A stretch of DNA of 64,000 bases from Porodaedalea pini. Its lineage: Eukaryota > Basidiomycota > Agaricomycetes > Hymenochaetales > Hymenochaetaceae. The notes below the pieces were generated by a model. It made no database searches. It was not told the DNA's origin and saw only the letters and a list, made by a program, of their open reading frames with translations. The stretch's first letter is position 1. Every line of letters begins with the position of its first letter. Positions 45,086 through 57,243 of this stretch are shown piece by piece. Position numbers and translations under genes: made by a program. Where the stretch lies: contig NBAY01000059.1 of assembly GCA_002794775.1 (NCBI GenBank), positions 124,001 through 188,000 of the forward strand. Reading direction: 5' to 3'.

Positions 45086-47522
45086 CGTGGTCAAGGTAGA
45101 ACAAGAGGAGCTGTCGAGGTCCCGCTTTTGCAGGCCTGCTTCTTGTACTGCATGCCCAGCCCTTATTCGGGTCTTTGCAGGCACCGAGTCATGAGCTCCA
45201 TATGTCCGTCGACGTCTCAGCAGACACGGAATCCCAGTTGACAGCTTTCAAGCCGAAGAACAAATTATTCACTAAAATCCTGAGTCCGCGCTCATCGTTT
45301 TGTTCTTTTTCAATGCCTTTGGGAGTCAATATTAATTCGCATCGCCTTTCTCTTTCAGTGAAGCATACTATTACCAGTATTTTCTTTCATGTATTTTCGG
45401 TGCAGCGCTCTATCAAGGTTTGCGGAGAAAGATGGACGAGAAGGCACCGAAGCGGCATGGAAGCTGTCAAGGTTTAGCCCGGATTCACGTCGACGTGACC
45501 ATGACCTAAGCGTGACTGATCGCGAAACACTAAACCCAAATTGGGTTACGCACTCGCTGGCGACGAATCTCCGAGTCGAGGCTGAGAAGCCGAACCGAAA
45601 TAATTCGAAACGACGTCAAATTTAATTGTAGGTTCTAGCGTACTCCCGGAAAATAAGTGCTAGTATTCATTACTGTGAGAGAGAGATCTAGAGAGACTTC
45701 CATGCGCATCCACTTTATCTTGATTTTCTCCTACAAATCATGAATGATGACCATAACATTAATTATGCGTTATAGCCTTGGAGCCCGGGAATAAAGACAT
45801 ATCTAAGCGGAAAGTACTGTCTAGCGCCTTTATGAAATGGTACTATTTCAGCATACAAAAGAAGAACAGCCCCAATTACCAGCTCCTCTGATATTCATCC
45901 CAACCTCGGAGGCTCAAGTTCAGCTCAACTGACTCCTCATTCTGACATCCAGAGCCAGTCTCACAAAGTCTGCGGAGTGCGGACGGCAGCGCTATTTTTT
46001 CTTCTGATAAACAAGATCCCTCCATGAGAGCATGCCTGTGGATGCGACTGATAACCCCACTTCCGTCCTATCCCCACACGACACAGCTAGTGTCTTAGCC
46101 AAATACCGCGCACCTCATGAATCCATTCGCGACCTTCATTTCACCTTCGTCCCATCTACGTTTCAGCCGAAGCGATACTCAGCGTTGACGAGAATAGACG
46201 GTTGATAACTGGCTGCCATCCCGAAGTTGAATGACTGGAGAACTTACACCACACTGGCATCACCAATGACGAGCACGCGCAAGATCAGACGCAGAAACAG
46301 CGCGCAGGCTTGCACTCAGTACCACACAATTTAGATGGATGGTCATCATGTGGTCAAAACAGTAGGGTATAACCTGAATTCCTAGTAAGTCGGCACAGAG
46401 GATAAAAATGCTGCTTCAGATGCTGAGAGATGACAGTCTGACGCGCGTAGCTCAGAACATATGCAAGATACCCTACCCGTCGACCACTAATGGGAAACGA
46501 AGCACCATATGCAGTCGACTATTGAATTGTTGGGCTCCAATCCGCGATCCTTGATAGGTCGATGTAAATAGCTAAAGCGGCAGAAGTAGTCCCGTTAGTC
46601 AAGTCTATCTCCTGGAAGCACTACCTTTCTTCAGACATGTTCTACTTCCCAGCTGAAAGGCTCCACGATGTGGTGCACCTGAGAAGCTTCAGGACCGATC
46701 GATTCTCAATGTGACCAAGGTCGGATCTTCTAGCACTGCCTAAGGCATCAGGGTTTGGACATCTCTAGAAAAGCAGTGTCAAAATTTGCATGGATTGATT
46801 ATCTACGCACGGATACTCTCAGTAATTCGCAGTCCCTGTACGAGGATCCCTTCACGCCAGGGCAACAGAAAATATCAAAAGACAAACAGCAAATAAGACC
46901 CGTTCAACGATTGGGTGGCCACGTATTGACTCAAGACACTTCATAAGCAGATATTTGTATGCAATTCGTAGCGCGCTTTTCGAGTTGGTCACGACTGAGG
47001 CTAGAGGAGGTAAGTAGGTTTGCGGATTGTCGGTTCGACGCTCGTAAATAAAGAGGCATTTTCAGCCATGCCACTCATATCCATCGGTAGTCCAAAATAC
47101 TACCATTTGTCCCGAGAATGAAGTACAAGGGACTGTACACTTCATCTGTGTCCACCGGGTTGTCGTGCTTCGATATATACGTTCGTATGGAAGATGTTTT
47201 TGAGCTCCCTACTGACACATGTTTGTATAGCGGTAGTATGCTCTTGCACAGCGACTCGAGCAACTTTTTGCATGTGTATCGGATCCAAGCTTAAGGTTTG
47301 AAACAAAACGAAAGGGCTGAAACTTGAATCGAGGAGACTGAACCACGTGAAAACTCGTCCACGTGACGTCGCGCGTCGCGCGTTTGTTCTCCTTTCGAGC
47401 TTTCAATTCGCGACGGTGACAACCACGACCACACTTTCTTCTCGTCTTCTGCTACGCATCATTTTTTGCGCTCGTAAATACCGTCCAGATCTCTTGGACG
47501 TCTTTGATAAAAGTTTCTCAAC
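45086..47522. other. Long intergenic stretch, Ppo to PIF1
   Basis: About 2.4 kb between two divergent genes. A coding-like frame of 57 residues at 46032-46205 (listed separately) is the only notable piece. Several short frames (45175-45625, 46755-46946) show no known motif. No RNA gene or clear mobile element recognised. Confidence 0.4.
46032..46205 (+). CDS. Short coding-like ORF, 57 residues
   Basis: ATG at 46032, stop at 46203-46205. Codon use and composition look protein-like (VLAKYRAPHESIRDLHFTF), with a GTTGAT possible donor at its end. No family recognised. It may be a small gene, an exon of a missed gene or a relic. Confidence 0.25.
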   Translation: MPVDATDNPTSVLSPHDTASVLAKYRAPHESIRDLHFTFVPSTFQPKRYSALTRIDG

Positions 47523-49962
47523 ATGTTCAGTGCGACGATCACCGCGAAGTCGGGCACACTGCAGTCGGGGCTCAAGACAATGAAGCGCAACTGGTCAGAC
47601 AACGACCCCGTCACCACTGCGCCCAGCTCGCAGCCCCCTTCTCAGAAGTCCCGCCCGGCATCGAAAAAGTCCGTGGAGTTTGATCCAGAGGGAAAGGCGA
47701 GGCGTCTGGCCGCTATTCAGGCTGCTCTCGATGAGATGAATCGTCCGTCCCAGGCACTTAAGGGCTCGACTATTGCGAATACAGCTGCTTCTCGTGAAAT
47801 CAGCGAGGCTGAAGGCTCTCAGAGAGCAATACCTGGCCCGGTTACCTTCTCGAAATCGGGAAACGCGGATGCCGACGGCACCCGACGCAGCACGTCGAGT
47901 TCTAAAAGGCCTTCAGATGGACACGAATCCGAGAGTGCGACGAAGAAAAAGCGTGTGCTCCCGAGCAGCTTCGCCGATCCTGAGCAACTTGCCAAGCCTT
48001 CGTCCTCGTCGCGAGGGTCTTCCAGTGCATCGACCGCGACCATGACGGTCATGAACTCAAGGCGGCAAGAACGCTCAGAGCGCAAGGCCGCTGAGAAGCC
48101 CGCTAAGGTGTTTTTGAGCAAGGAGCAGTTACGCATCCTGGAGCTTGTCCAACAAAATCATAATGTATTCTATACGGGTAGTGCTGGTTAGTACGGATTT
48201 GACCTGATCAGCCGTTCACCCATATTGACCTCCCGCAATTTCAGGTACGGGCAAGTCTGTCTTGCTTCGTGAAATCATAAACACGCTGCGAAAGAAATAT
48301 GTCTCCGCACCAGATGCGGTCGCTATAACTGCGAGCACTGGTACGTGTGCAGTTCAGTGATTTCCATGGATCGCTAAGTGAACATATATGCGCAGGTATT
48401 GCCGCCTGCAACATCGGTGGCGTGACGTTACACTCATTCAGTGGTATTGGACTCGGAACCGAGTCTGCAGAGGAGTTGGCGTCGAAGATCAGGAAGAATA
48501 AAAAGGCGATGGCACGGTGGCTCCGAACGAAAGTTCTTATCATTGATGAAGGTGCATTCTTGTGTGAAACGCCATCTATATGCGTCGCTAATTTCTTTTG
48601 CAGTTTCAATGGTGGATGGAGATCTTTTTGACAAGCTGGCTCGTATAGGCACTATCCTCCGAAAGAAGTCGGCACCTTTCGGAGAGATTCAGGTTTGACC
48701 TTCACGTTCATGTGCAAGTGGTACACTTCTCAAATGTTATTGCAGATCATAGTCACTGGAGATTTCTTCCAACTACCACCGGTTATGAAGGGCAGTAGTT
48801 CGAAGTTTGCTTTTGAGGCGCAGACGTGGAACGAAACTATCGGGGAGCACACGTATAACTTGACGAAGGTCTTCCGTCAGAAGGACCAGGGTAAGTTCCG
48901 TCGCTCCTTACTTTGTAGTCGTCTGACCTGTGTCGTAGACTTCGTCGACATGCTTAACGAAATGCGCTTCGGGCGGCTAACACAAAAATCCATTTCGAAG
49001 TTCAAGTCGCTCTCGCGTGAGATTCATTACGACGATGGGATGGGCGCAACTGAGCTGTATGCGTTACGTTCTTCCCTGTTATATTTATTTAAGAGATTCT
49101 CACCAGGTTCCCGCGACGTGAGGATGTTGACCGTTCCAACACCGGACGCATGAGCAGACTCGGAACGGAGGAGCATAAATATACCGCGATGGACGGCGGA
49201 ACTATCACTGACCCGAGACAGCGCGAGAAAATGCTCGCGAATTTCATGGCTCCGGGCGCGCTCACCCTGAAAATCGACGCGCAAGTGATGTTGATCAAGA
49301 ATATGGATGAGACGCTGGTGAACGGGAGTATCGGACGCGTCATCGGCTTCATGGACCCGTCGCAGGCAAGGGACGAAGGAGTTCCTCAGGCGGGCGAAGA
49401 GAAGAATGACAAGCAGCCAAAGAAACCGAAAAGTGGACAGGTGTGGCCGGTCGTTGAATTCCTTGTGCCAGGAAGAATGGTAAAGGAGGTCATGATCGTA
49501 CCGGAGAGCTTCAAGGTCGAATTGCCGAACGGCGAAGTTCAAGCCAGTAGGACTCAAGTTCGTGCTCCCCCTTGCGCGGTGAAATAGATGACTAATTAGT
49601 GTTCATCTAGCTTCCCCTCATCCTTGCTTGGGCCATGTCCATCCACAAGTCGCAAGGTCAGACGCTGGAACGCGTTAAGGTTGATTTGGGGAAGGTCTTC
49701 GAGAAGGGTGCGAATGACCACGTGCTCTGTTGTTCGTCCGATATTACTTACACCTCTGCTTGTAGGGCAAGCATATGTTGCGCTTTCTCGTGCAACGTCA
49801 TTGGGCGGACTGCAAGTCCTGAACTTCGATGTCAACAAGGTTTGCCTTTTTCTTATTGTCGTCTTGGTCTATATTCGGTTTACTCATTCGAATGAATTTA
49901 AGGTCAACGCACACCCCAAGGTCATCGAATGGAGCAAGTCGCTACAGACCATCCCATGTTGA
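47523..49962 (+). CDS. PIF1: ATP-dependent DNA helicase PIF1
   Basis: Ten exons (47523-48186, 48245-48340, 48396-48551, 48604-48692, 48746-48890, 48939-49056, 49107-49557, 49611-49707, 49766-49839, 49903-49962) close in frame at about 650 residues. The first 190 residues are disordered, rich in Ser and basic residues. Then the superfamily 1B helicase motifs: Walker [13 protein letters not shown], motif Ia [13 protein letters not shown], Walker B LIIDEVSMVDG, motif [21 protein letters not shown], and near the end [13 protein letters not shown] with [13 protein letters not shown]1 acts 5' to 3' on nuclear and mitochondrial DNA, at G-quadruplexes, telomeres and replication forks. It lies tail to tail with PSO2, about 740 bases apart. 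Confidence 0.95.
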
Positions 49963-50705
49963 GGGGTGTCTATAGTTCTCCCTTCGCTTCGATTATGACT
50001 CAAACTAGACGCTACTTCGCTACGGCTACACTTTTTGCTGCTTTCGATTTTTATGTCCTGGCTCTGGAGCATCCTCCGAAATCCGACATGAACATATCGC
50101 ATAGGAACAGGAACAACTCGACTCGCATGTGTGCATTCTGATGTATTCATAATTAAACGTATCTTAGATGACTTTTGGTATCTCGTGGTGTAGTCTAAGG
50201 ATTGAAAGGAGGGTATCTGCAATGACCGTGTGTGTTGTTATGCTGGCGAATGAAGTCGCGTCCCGTTGCAGTGAACCTTTTCTACGGTCTGCTTTCGTTA
50301 CAGTCGAGGTTCTTTTGTCGTGGCAGTCTATGGCTACGTCGGCATAAGGTGTCAGGCAAAGAGACCGGTATCCTTAGTCTTCCGAGTCATGAACTATTTT
50401 GATAATGTCCACCATCATCTCTCTTTACACAAATTGCCACCCTCTTACGGGCTCGAGCCGTCTTCTGAACACGCATACGAATTTCTCGCCATTCTTGCAC
50501 GACATCGTTCGTTTAGAATGCTCGCATAGTCCAGGAGATGCCTCGTCGAACACAAGGACATTGATCTCCAATTATGATGACACACTTGGGTCCGTTCCGG
50601 CGAATGAGACTCAATAAGAGTTTGTTGCCCGCGGTTACAGTTGATAATCAAATGATAATGATATACAAGATGAAAAAGAAAAGGAAACTGACTCGCGCGA
50701 TCGAA
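49963..50705. other. Intergenic between convergent PIF1 and PSO2
   Basis: About 740 bases forming the two 3' regions. Only short chance frames; AT-rich near 50640-50700. No gene seen. Confidence 0.5.
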
Positions 50706-53278
50706 CTACCAATAATCCAACTGCCTATACTCAACCACCGCCGACAGACCTGCCTCCTTACGGCGCTTCCGCTCCGCATCCCAGCGCTCCACCCATTTCT
50801 GCATCCTCGCCCGGCCCGTCGCGCTCCCGACATTCACCGTCGCAACGACTCGTGCGCAGTCGATGCTCAGCGCAAAGCATGCAAGCTCTGCGAAGCTGGA
50901 GTGTTCTGAGTAAGGAACGCCGTATTGGGTGAGCTGTGTTGTTGAGTTTCGGGCGGGACGCAGGTGCGAGTACGTGAACTCTCGTGCTTGTGCGGCTGCG
51001 ACAACTCGAGAGACCGGCGGCATCGGATCCGCACCTGCAGGCGGGGAGTAGGTCCAACCTGTCGGACGGAAGGCGACGGCCCGCGACCAGCGGCCGTTCC
51101 ATCGGGCCATGTAGTCTTTAAACCGGTCCGAGGCTACTTGGCCAAGCGGAATAACGTGCACACCCGCTTCGAGAGGCTTGTTGGTCAAAAGAGCATGCAG
51201 CTCCGGGTCATCCTGACAGTGCAAAATGGCAGTCTTTCGCGCATCGCAGTAGACTTTGGTGTTTAGAGCTTTGGCAATCGCTGAAGTCGACGAAGTCAAT
51301 GAAGGTAGACGAGATTGACGAGAAAACTTCGTACCTTTCACAACACGCTCTTTACCAATCGAGTATGTCCTTGGAAATGAGGAGTCGACGATGATATCAC
51401 AATGGCAATGAAGGGACATACCCAACGACAATCAGTACATCTCCATTTCCCTGAGCTTTCTGCTTCCCCTTTCCCTCTCCGACCTTCATCCACCCCTGAA
51501 TCGAGCCCTTCCCTGCTGGTGTGCCTTTCTCACCCTCACCAGCCAGAGATTCGCCGTTCACGATCCTCCGCGCGAGCTCAGCGCACGCCGAGACAACCAG
51601 CGGCTGCGGCGGAAAACAGTACTTCGGGTTGAGGTACGTCGTGTCGAGATACACTGTATCGAGGCGCCTGCCTTTTACGGCGGGATGCAACGCGTGCTGC
51701 GGGCTTGCACGGAAGTCGCCACAATGCAGGTAGCGAAACATCCGCGCGGTACCGACAAAAGGAGATCTGAATGTACTGTCGCCTGCGTTGATGGTTTGAG
51801 GGCCTTCGAAGAGAAATAGACATGAGCCAGGGCCTACAGCAAAGGACGGTCAGAAACAACTGAGGTCTGCAGTAGCAGTAAACAGAACGGACAGTGGTTA
51901 GCATCTATTAGGGTTACTTTTACTCCTCCCGTGTTCGGTACCTCGACTGGCGTATCCATAGGCAGCGAACGAATCCATTTCCTGTCCACAGATAGCATGT
52001 GAACAATAAGGTTCGCGGTTGTCTCTGCATCTAGAGTAATTGCATGAAAAACAGATCAAGCAGATAAATATCCCACCTGAACAGTAGATAAACCCATTCT
52101 TCCAGTTCGAAGAGAGGTTCGTGTAGTGATCCGAGTGCGCATGTCTTCCAGTCAAGGGGATAAAATCAACGAAAATAATAACACAAAGGTACAAGAGATA
52201 CACACGTCAGGAAATACGCCTCCACACCTGGAATCGAGCCATAACGAAAGGCGTCGACTGCAATTGGCATGCCGGTCATGACCTTGTAGAATGGCGCCTT
52301 GCGACGGTCTACCTTCGTCGGCCGGAAGTTTCGGTCCTCAGCTGCCTGAGCCTCCGCCCATGCCGCACGCTCGCGCTCGGCATTCCCGGACATGAGCACC
52401 GAGAACGCGCTTGCCGACTTGCATTTTGAATCCGGGTCTGAGGAGAACTTGATTGCTGAAGATCCCGCGGTGGTGAGGAAGGAAGAAAGAGGATGAAGTG
52501 GTTTCCTGGTATTAGAAGACGATGACGACGGAGCAGCAGATGTAGGAGAGTCGAGACATGCATTGACGTGGGCTTGAACTCCCTATAGCACCGTCAGTAC
52601 GAAGCAGCGTTATAGACGTTCGCCTCAACGTACCGATGAGTCTAAATCTAGGAACGTCATCCTACACATTGGACATGACTCGACGCCCTCCTCTTCGGCT
52701 TCCAGTTCTTCCAAATCTTCCATCTTCAACGTCAAGTCCTCACAGCTATTTCCGAGAAGGCCGTTCGGGACAAACTCGGCATCCAGCTCCTCATCGTCCA
52801 TAGTCAAGTCCCACTCGACCGGCTCATCCTTTGGTGTTCGAAAAGCGCGTTCCGGCGCGAAATCATTCACGACATAATTACACTGCCGTATCGGCTTCCG
52901 CACGGAGTAGTCTCCAGCGTTCGATAAGTTCATTTGAGCCTCCGTCACTGTCGGTTTCACTCGCTCTTGTTTACAAGGTCTCGCTTCTATGACGACCTCA
53001 ACGTCACTTGAGTCATCGCCTAGCTGCGCCTCCACCTCGTTCTCATCGTCAGATTCGATAACAATAACATCTAGTCCTTGAGTTTTCCATCTTCCATCCT
53101 CAGGCTCCTCCTTGACCTCAGATTTGGCGTGCTGCGCTCCAGCAGTCAACCTCTGTCCATCGGAGGATGTTTCGGGCCGCTTCTTATGCTTGACGGGACT
53201 ACAAGAGCCACTTCCACCAGGCGCGAAGAAATTGAGCAATGTACTTGATTGAGGGGGCTCCTTGCGTTTCTTGGACAT
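50706..53278 (-). CDS. PSO2: DNA cross-link repair nuclease PSO2/SNM1
   Basis: The minus-strand gene starts [18 protein letters not shown] at 53278; the STLLNFF run looks like a PCNA-interaction (PIP-type) motif. After an acidic stretch of about 180 residues comes a UBZ4-type zinc finger: CPMC in exon 1 and HVNAC in exon 2. Next is the metallo-beta-lactamase fold with THAHSDHY (plus-strand 52121-52143), the metal-binding HxHx[17 protein letters not shown] sequence, and the beta-CASP part with [22 protein letters not shown] and near the end [12 protein letters not shown]. This is a 5' exonuclease for interstrand cross-links. Several introns, one of which splits the Thr codon before the catalytic HAH. 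No break found. Confidence 0.93.
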
Positions 53279-53876
53279 CCGGCAGTCGTCGGACGCGGTT
53301 GGACGTGATTACGGCGTCGAAGATGCTTATTACGATATTTGCCACGAAGTTGCAAGTGATAAAGCCTTCGGGGAATAAGTTCTCAAAGGAGTGACCGTCA
53401 GCTCAGTATGAAATAAGGAATGATAGTAAAGGGCAACTGGGAGCAACCTTGGAAGAGACAAAAGCATTAAGTAATATTGTTGGACAATAAGTCGGCCTCT
53501 GCTGGCACGTGACCTCAGGCCATTGTTTCTCCGAGGCCTAACCTCTTAATTTTTAGCATCATTGATGCCGGCCACTTTGTGCTGTGGTCCGTGGTGTGCT
53601 CGTATTTATGAGCTGAAGAGCACTTATTTGTGCAGTGAAGAAAGGTGCAAGCATTTATATTACTTTTTCCATGGCCAGGCAAGAGGCGTTGTTTACCTAA
53701 AAGAGTAGCGAGAATATTCTCGGGTTTGTGAGCAGCTCTTTCTTGACATACAACTTCCGTTTCGAAAGGTGTGGCTCACTCGTGGTTTCTAGCTATATAA
53801 GCAGCCTGACAATCAAAATTTGCAACTGAACCACCAAACAGCTGCACGTCGCCCTCGACTTTCATCACTTCAAGCC
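53279..53876. other. Divergent promoter region, PSO2 and F-box-like gene
   Basis: About 600 bases between two genes that start in opposite directions. Contains the TATA box at 53794. No gene seen. Confidence 0.5.
53794..53800 (+). promoter_or_regulatory. TATA box of the gene at 53877
   Basis: TATATAA lies about 80 bases upstream of the ATG at 53877. It supports that ATG as the start, since the open frame extends upstream but has no other ATG. Confidence 0.55.
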
Positions 53877-55076
53877 ATGGCTCGCATCACCGATCTCGCA
53901 TTAGAACTTCTAATCCTTATCGTTGCGTTGTATCGGGAGCCGCGCTCCTCATCGCACAAGCCGCATGACATTCGCGGCCTGTCTCTGGTCTCCAAAGCCT
54001 TCAACGACGCATGCGCGCCCTTTCTCTTCCGTTATCACCGCCTCATCCTGCGTAGCAGCGAGTCTCCGTTCGATCCGGCGTACGCTAAAGAGCGGATTTC
54101 TGTCGTCGCTCGCAAAAGTTCCTACATACGCGAACTCAAGGTCCAAGACTCGAAGACCGACGATGTTGACGTCCTCCCGGACGAGATCATGCCAGACCTG
54201 CTCGCAGCACTGCGACTCGTGACCGGCTTGACCAGGTTCAAGCTTTTCTCCCTGTCCCAACCAGAGGAAGAGCGGCGGGTTCCGGACGACCTGTGGGACT
54301 GGATTAAAGAACAGGGGAGCCAGCTAAGATACCTCAACTTCTACGGACCATGGCTCCCGCCCGCCCGAGGGACTATCATCGATAACGTCTACAGGCTGAT
54401 ACTTGAGCCTCTGACTAAGGGGAACACAGGACTCGTTAAGGTATGTCACTTCTGATTTGAATTTGCTCGTATCGAGACACGAACTTTCGTCTCAGCTCGT
54501 CAAAGCACCCAATCTCTCCACGTCGAACGTTAACCTGGTTCCCTTCAAACCTGGCAAAGATGAAGAGCACCTGCAGAGCATTTCTATGGCTATCTACGGA
54601 GACCAGTGGGCTGTCTACCTTAAAACGGGCGGATACGACGACTTGCTAGATTTCTCTGGAATACCGTCAGCTCAAGTAGCGGTGGAAGTGAGGTCGACGA
54701 ATGTCGGTCCAAACATCAGCAAATTCGTCTGTCGTGTTGTCTTTATTTTTTGTGTCGACATTTGCTAATCGCGTTGCTTATGATATAGGAGGAATGGGTG
54801 AAAGTGAGGGCGGTTGTGAACAAGATATTCGCAGACGACCTTACGACATTCAACGTCCACCGCGACAAGCGCGAGCCGTGCGTGGCCATCTGGAGGTTCC
54901 CTGGTCAGCAAGTGAAGTATCAAGACCAAGTGGATGACGAGGAAGCGGACCAAGAAGAGTGGAGGGAGGAGGAGGAAGAGCGAGAGCGAGAGCAGGAGCA
55001 GATTCGGTTGCAGAGGGCTCGAAATGCTGCAGCGATGCAGCCTCGCAGGATTCGGTACCGCGAATATGTTGGCTAA
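53877..55076 (+). CDS. F-box-like protein with C-terminal Glu/Arg coiled coil
   Basis: Exons 53877-54440, 54496-54687 and 54789-55076 give 347 residues. The start MARITDLALELLILIVALY, followed by IRGLSLVSKAFNDACAPFLF, is the pattern of basidiomycete F-box-like proteins, although the F-box itself is weak. The middle (LRYLNFYGPWLPP and after) has leucine-rich spacing. The last 60 residues form a strong Glu/Arg coiled coil, then a basic end. The role in ubiquitin targeting is inferred from the N-terminus only; no partner is known. Confidence 0.7.
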
Positions 55077-55403
55077 GATCAGCTCTGCGGTGTTCGTTCC
55101 ATTACGGGTTCTATGAGCAAATGCTTGGTATCTGAGCACAAGTGCGGGTTTTATTCTTGCTGTACAGTACGACTTCATAAATATAGCTTGTTGCTTTGTA
55201 TTTGTTCCGATATTTGTTCCGATAGCGGTACAGGCGGTCCAGTCGCCGATTCGAATACGCATCGCCTCCCAGAAGCTTCATCTGCCGCACGGCCATGAAG
55301 ATGCTGGTCGATGTATATACTTCTTGCTTTCCCTTGACAGCGGCGGCCTGGTCATCCGTCACCCTCACTCTAAGTGTCCGTACACTTCTCGAACGAGAGC
55401 AAT
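55077..55403. other. Intergenic
   Basis: About 330 bases between two plus-strand genes. No gene or clear signal seen; a small near-repeat (ATTTGTTCCGAT twice) occurs near 55200-55220. Confidence 0.5.
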
Positions 55404-56393
55404 ATGGAAACCTTTGACGAAACAGCGTCACCCTCGCTGCGTCGCTCGCACCATCAGGTATCAGTTGATACAACCGAAGTCTCTTCAGGTCAAAGTCCTT
55501 CCATAATCTATCCGCCCAGCGTCCAGCAATCCATCGAGCAACAATCCTCTTCGGATGCCAAAGCTCGACCCATCCCGATCACTATATTCAGTTTCCTGGT
55601 GACAATCACGACACTCGGGTTCGGAGGGTGGAAAGCAGTTGCAAGCTATGAAGGGAGAGCAGTGACGACGAATACATTGGACTGGATCATTGGCATCTTC
55701 CTGGCTCTGTTGTAAGTATGCCGAAAGATGCTGTCATCTGGTATATTAAGCTCGAGCAAAATATGACAGGTTCTTCTGGCTAGGAGTTATAAAGGAGCAC
55801 AATTCTTTACAATCACAATGGTTCTTTGCCCACGATTGCCGAGAAGACGTACGAAATCACTTGGCTAAGTTTGATGAAGCATCTCGCGTTCTTTACAGTG
55901 AGTTTCTTGCCTTGATTTTGGCTACTCCGGCTAAATGCGCATGCTTGAAAGACCACTTGCTCCTTGTAAGCCTAACACATTGATTTATCTTTAAGATGTA
56001 TGGACATTCCTTCACATCCTTTTTTCAAAGTGTCTGTCCTCTAGCTCATCCATTAACGATGGGAACTCCTTGCCTCAGCCCCCTATTTCTCAGTATAGCT
56101 CCGATGGTCCTCCATCAGTTCTGCCGTCTTTGGAGGGAGGCACCAATCTGGAGTCACCCGAGTCCAGGTCTGAGCAAGTATCTCCATTAGTACTCTCTCA
56201 CAGAGAAAACGAGCCTGGCCCAAGGCATAACCAGTGGGTAGACACTAATGCCCGTATGCACCTGCATAACTGTAAGAACAGAACCATGCAAGTCTCAGCC
56301 AGTACAACTTATGGCGGTATACTATTCAGACCTCCAAACAATTGGCCAAGCACATTCGTTATCTTGGACCGAAACGTTTTCTGGACCATCTGA
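55404..56393 (+). CDS. Small membrane protein of unknown function
   Basis: Exons 55404-55711, 55770-55897 and 55996-56393 close to 277 residues. Residues 1-58 are polar and Ser/Gln-rich. Two hydrophobic helices follow: one at about 60-80 (TIFSFLVTITTLGFGGW) and one at about 93-112 (LDWIIGIFLALLFFWLGVI), the second split by intron 1. The rest is polar, Ser/Pro-rich and ends at an ordinary stop. Both termini are then probably on the same side of a membrane. No family recognised. Exon phases support a real gene. Confidence 0.65.
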
Positions 56394-57243
56394 TGTTTCT
56401 TTCTGGGTGGTGACTGCAAAATGCAAGTGTGGTCAATCATGCTTTGTGCAGTGATGCGCTAAAATAGCTTTGATCAGTCAATGGCAGTCCTATAGGCCAA
56501 GGAAAAGCGACCCTCAAGAAAATGGCAAGGAATTTAGCCAGTGAGGAGGCATTGAAGGCGCTGCGTGGATACTGAGTCACGGGCATTGTACATATCCGCT
56601 CTCTTTGATTTCAGTATCCCATACTATATTCGTAACTTGACTTTTGAATTCAAGAGGTGTCGCGCCTCATGTGATCTACAGCACTGCGGATTTGCAGTCT
56701 CAAATTTGAAAGCACGACGTACAGGAAGGTGACGATGAACGATGATAAAATGTAGACTTCATTGGTCTTTAAAGGAGCCGATGATGTGTTGTTTTTGGGA
56801 GTATTGATTGTCTTTATCCTGTAATGAGCTCGCCGGACAATATTAATGTGTATAATGAAAGCATGAAGAGCATCCACGCCGCAATTCATGATATCTGTCC
56901 CTTCAAAGGAAGTCGACTGCAATGTGTTGCCTCGTTCCTTTTGCGCAGCAACGGTTTGAGAGGTATATGTCGACAGAAAGAACACAGGCATTTTATGCAG
57001 CAAGTTGCTCGCCGGTGACAAGTGATCGTTCCGAGTCAATAAAGAGCGAACAAGGAGGAATCGAATGGAAGGTGCATTGAAGGGGTTGTCGTCGAGTCGT
57101 ATTCCAGTGTCTGACATAACGCATGCATATGCAATATACGTATTTTGGTGGTGGGTGCGGGAAAACATGCATGCATGGCCTACAGAAAGAAAAAAGGAAA
57201 GAGAAAGCATAGCGAGATGTAAAGACCCATCTATCCCTGCTCT
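56394..57243. other. Intergenic, downstream of RPS4
   Basis: About 850 bases between convergent genes. An open frame of 186 codons on the minus strand (56650-57210) lacks any known motif and lies in AT-rich 3' sequence; I treat it as chance. No RNA gene seen. Confidence 0.5.

Noticed and set aside
46440..46470. tRNA-like GCGCGTAGCTCAGAAC string
   Set aside because: No matching anticodon or T-arm and no closing acceptor stem could be found.
56650..57210. 186-residue minus-strand open frame downstream of RPS4
   Set aside because: Composition is not protein-like, no motif or splice support, and it sits where the RPS4 3' region is expected.
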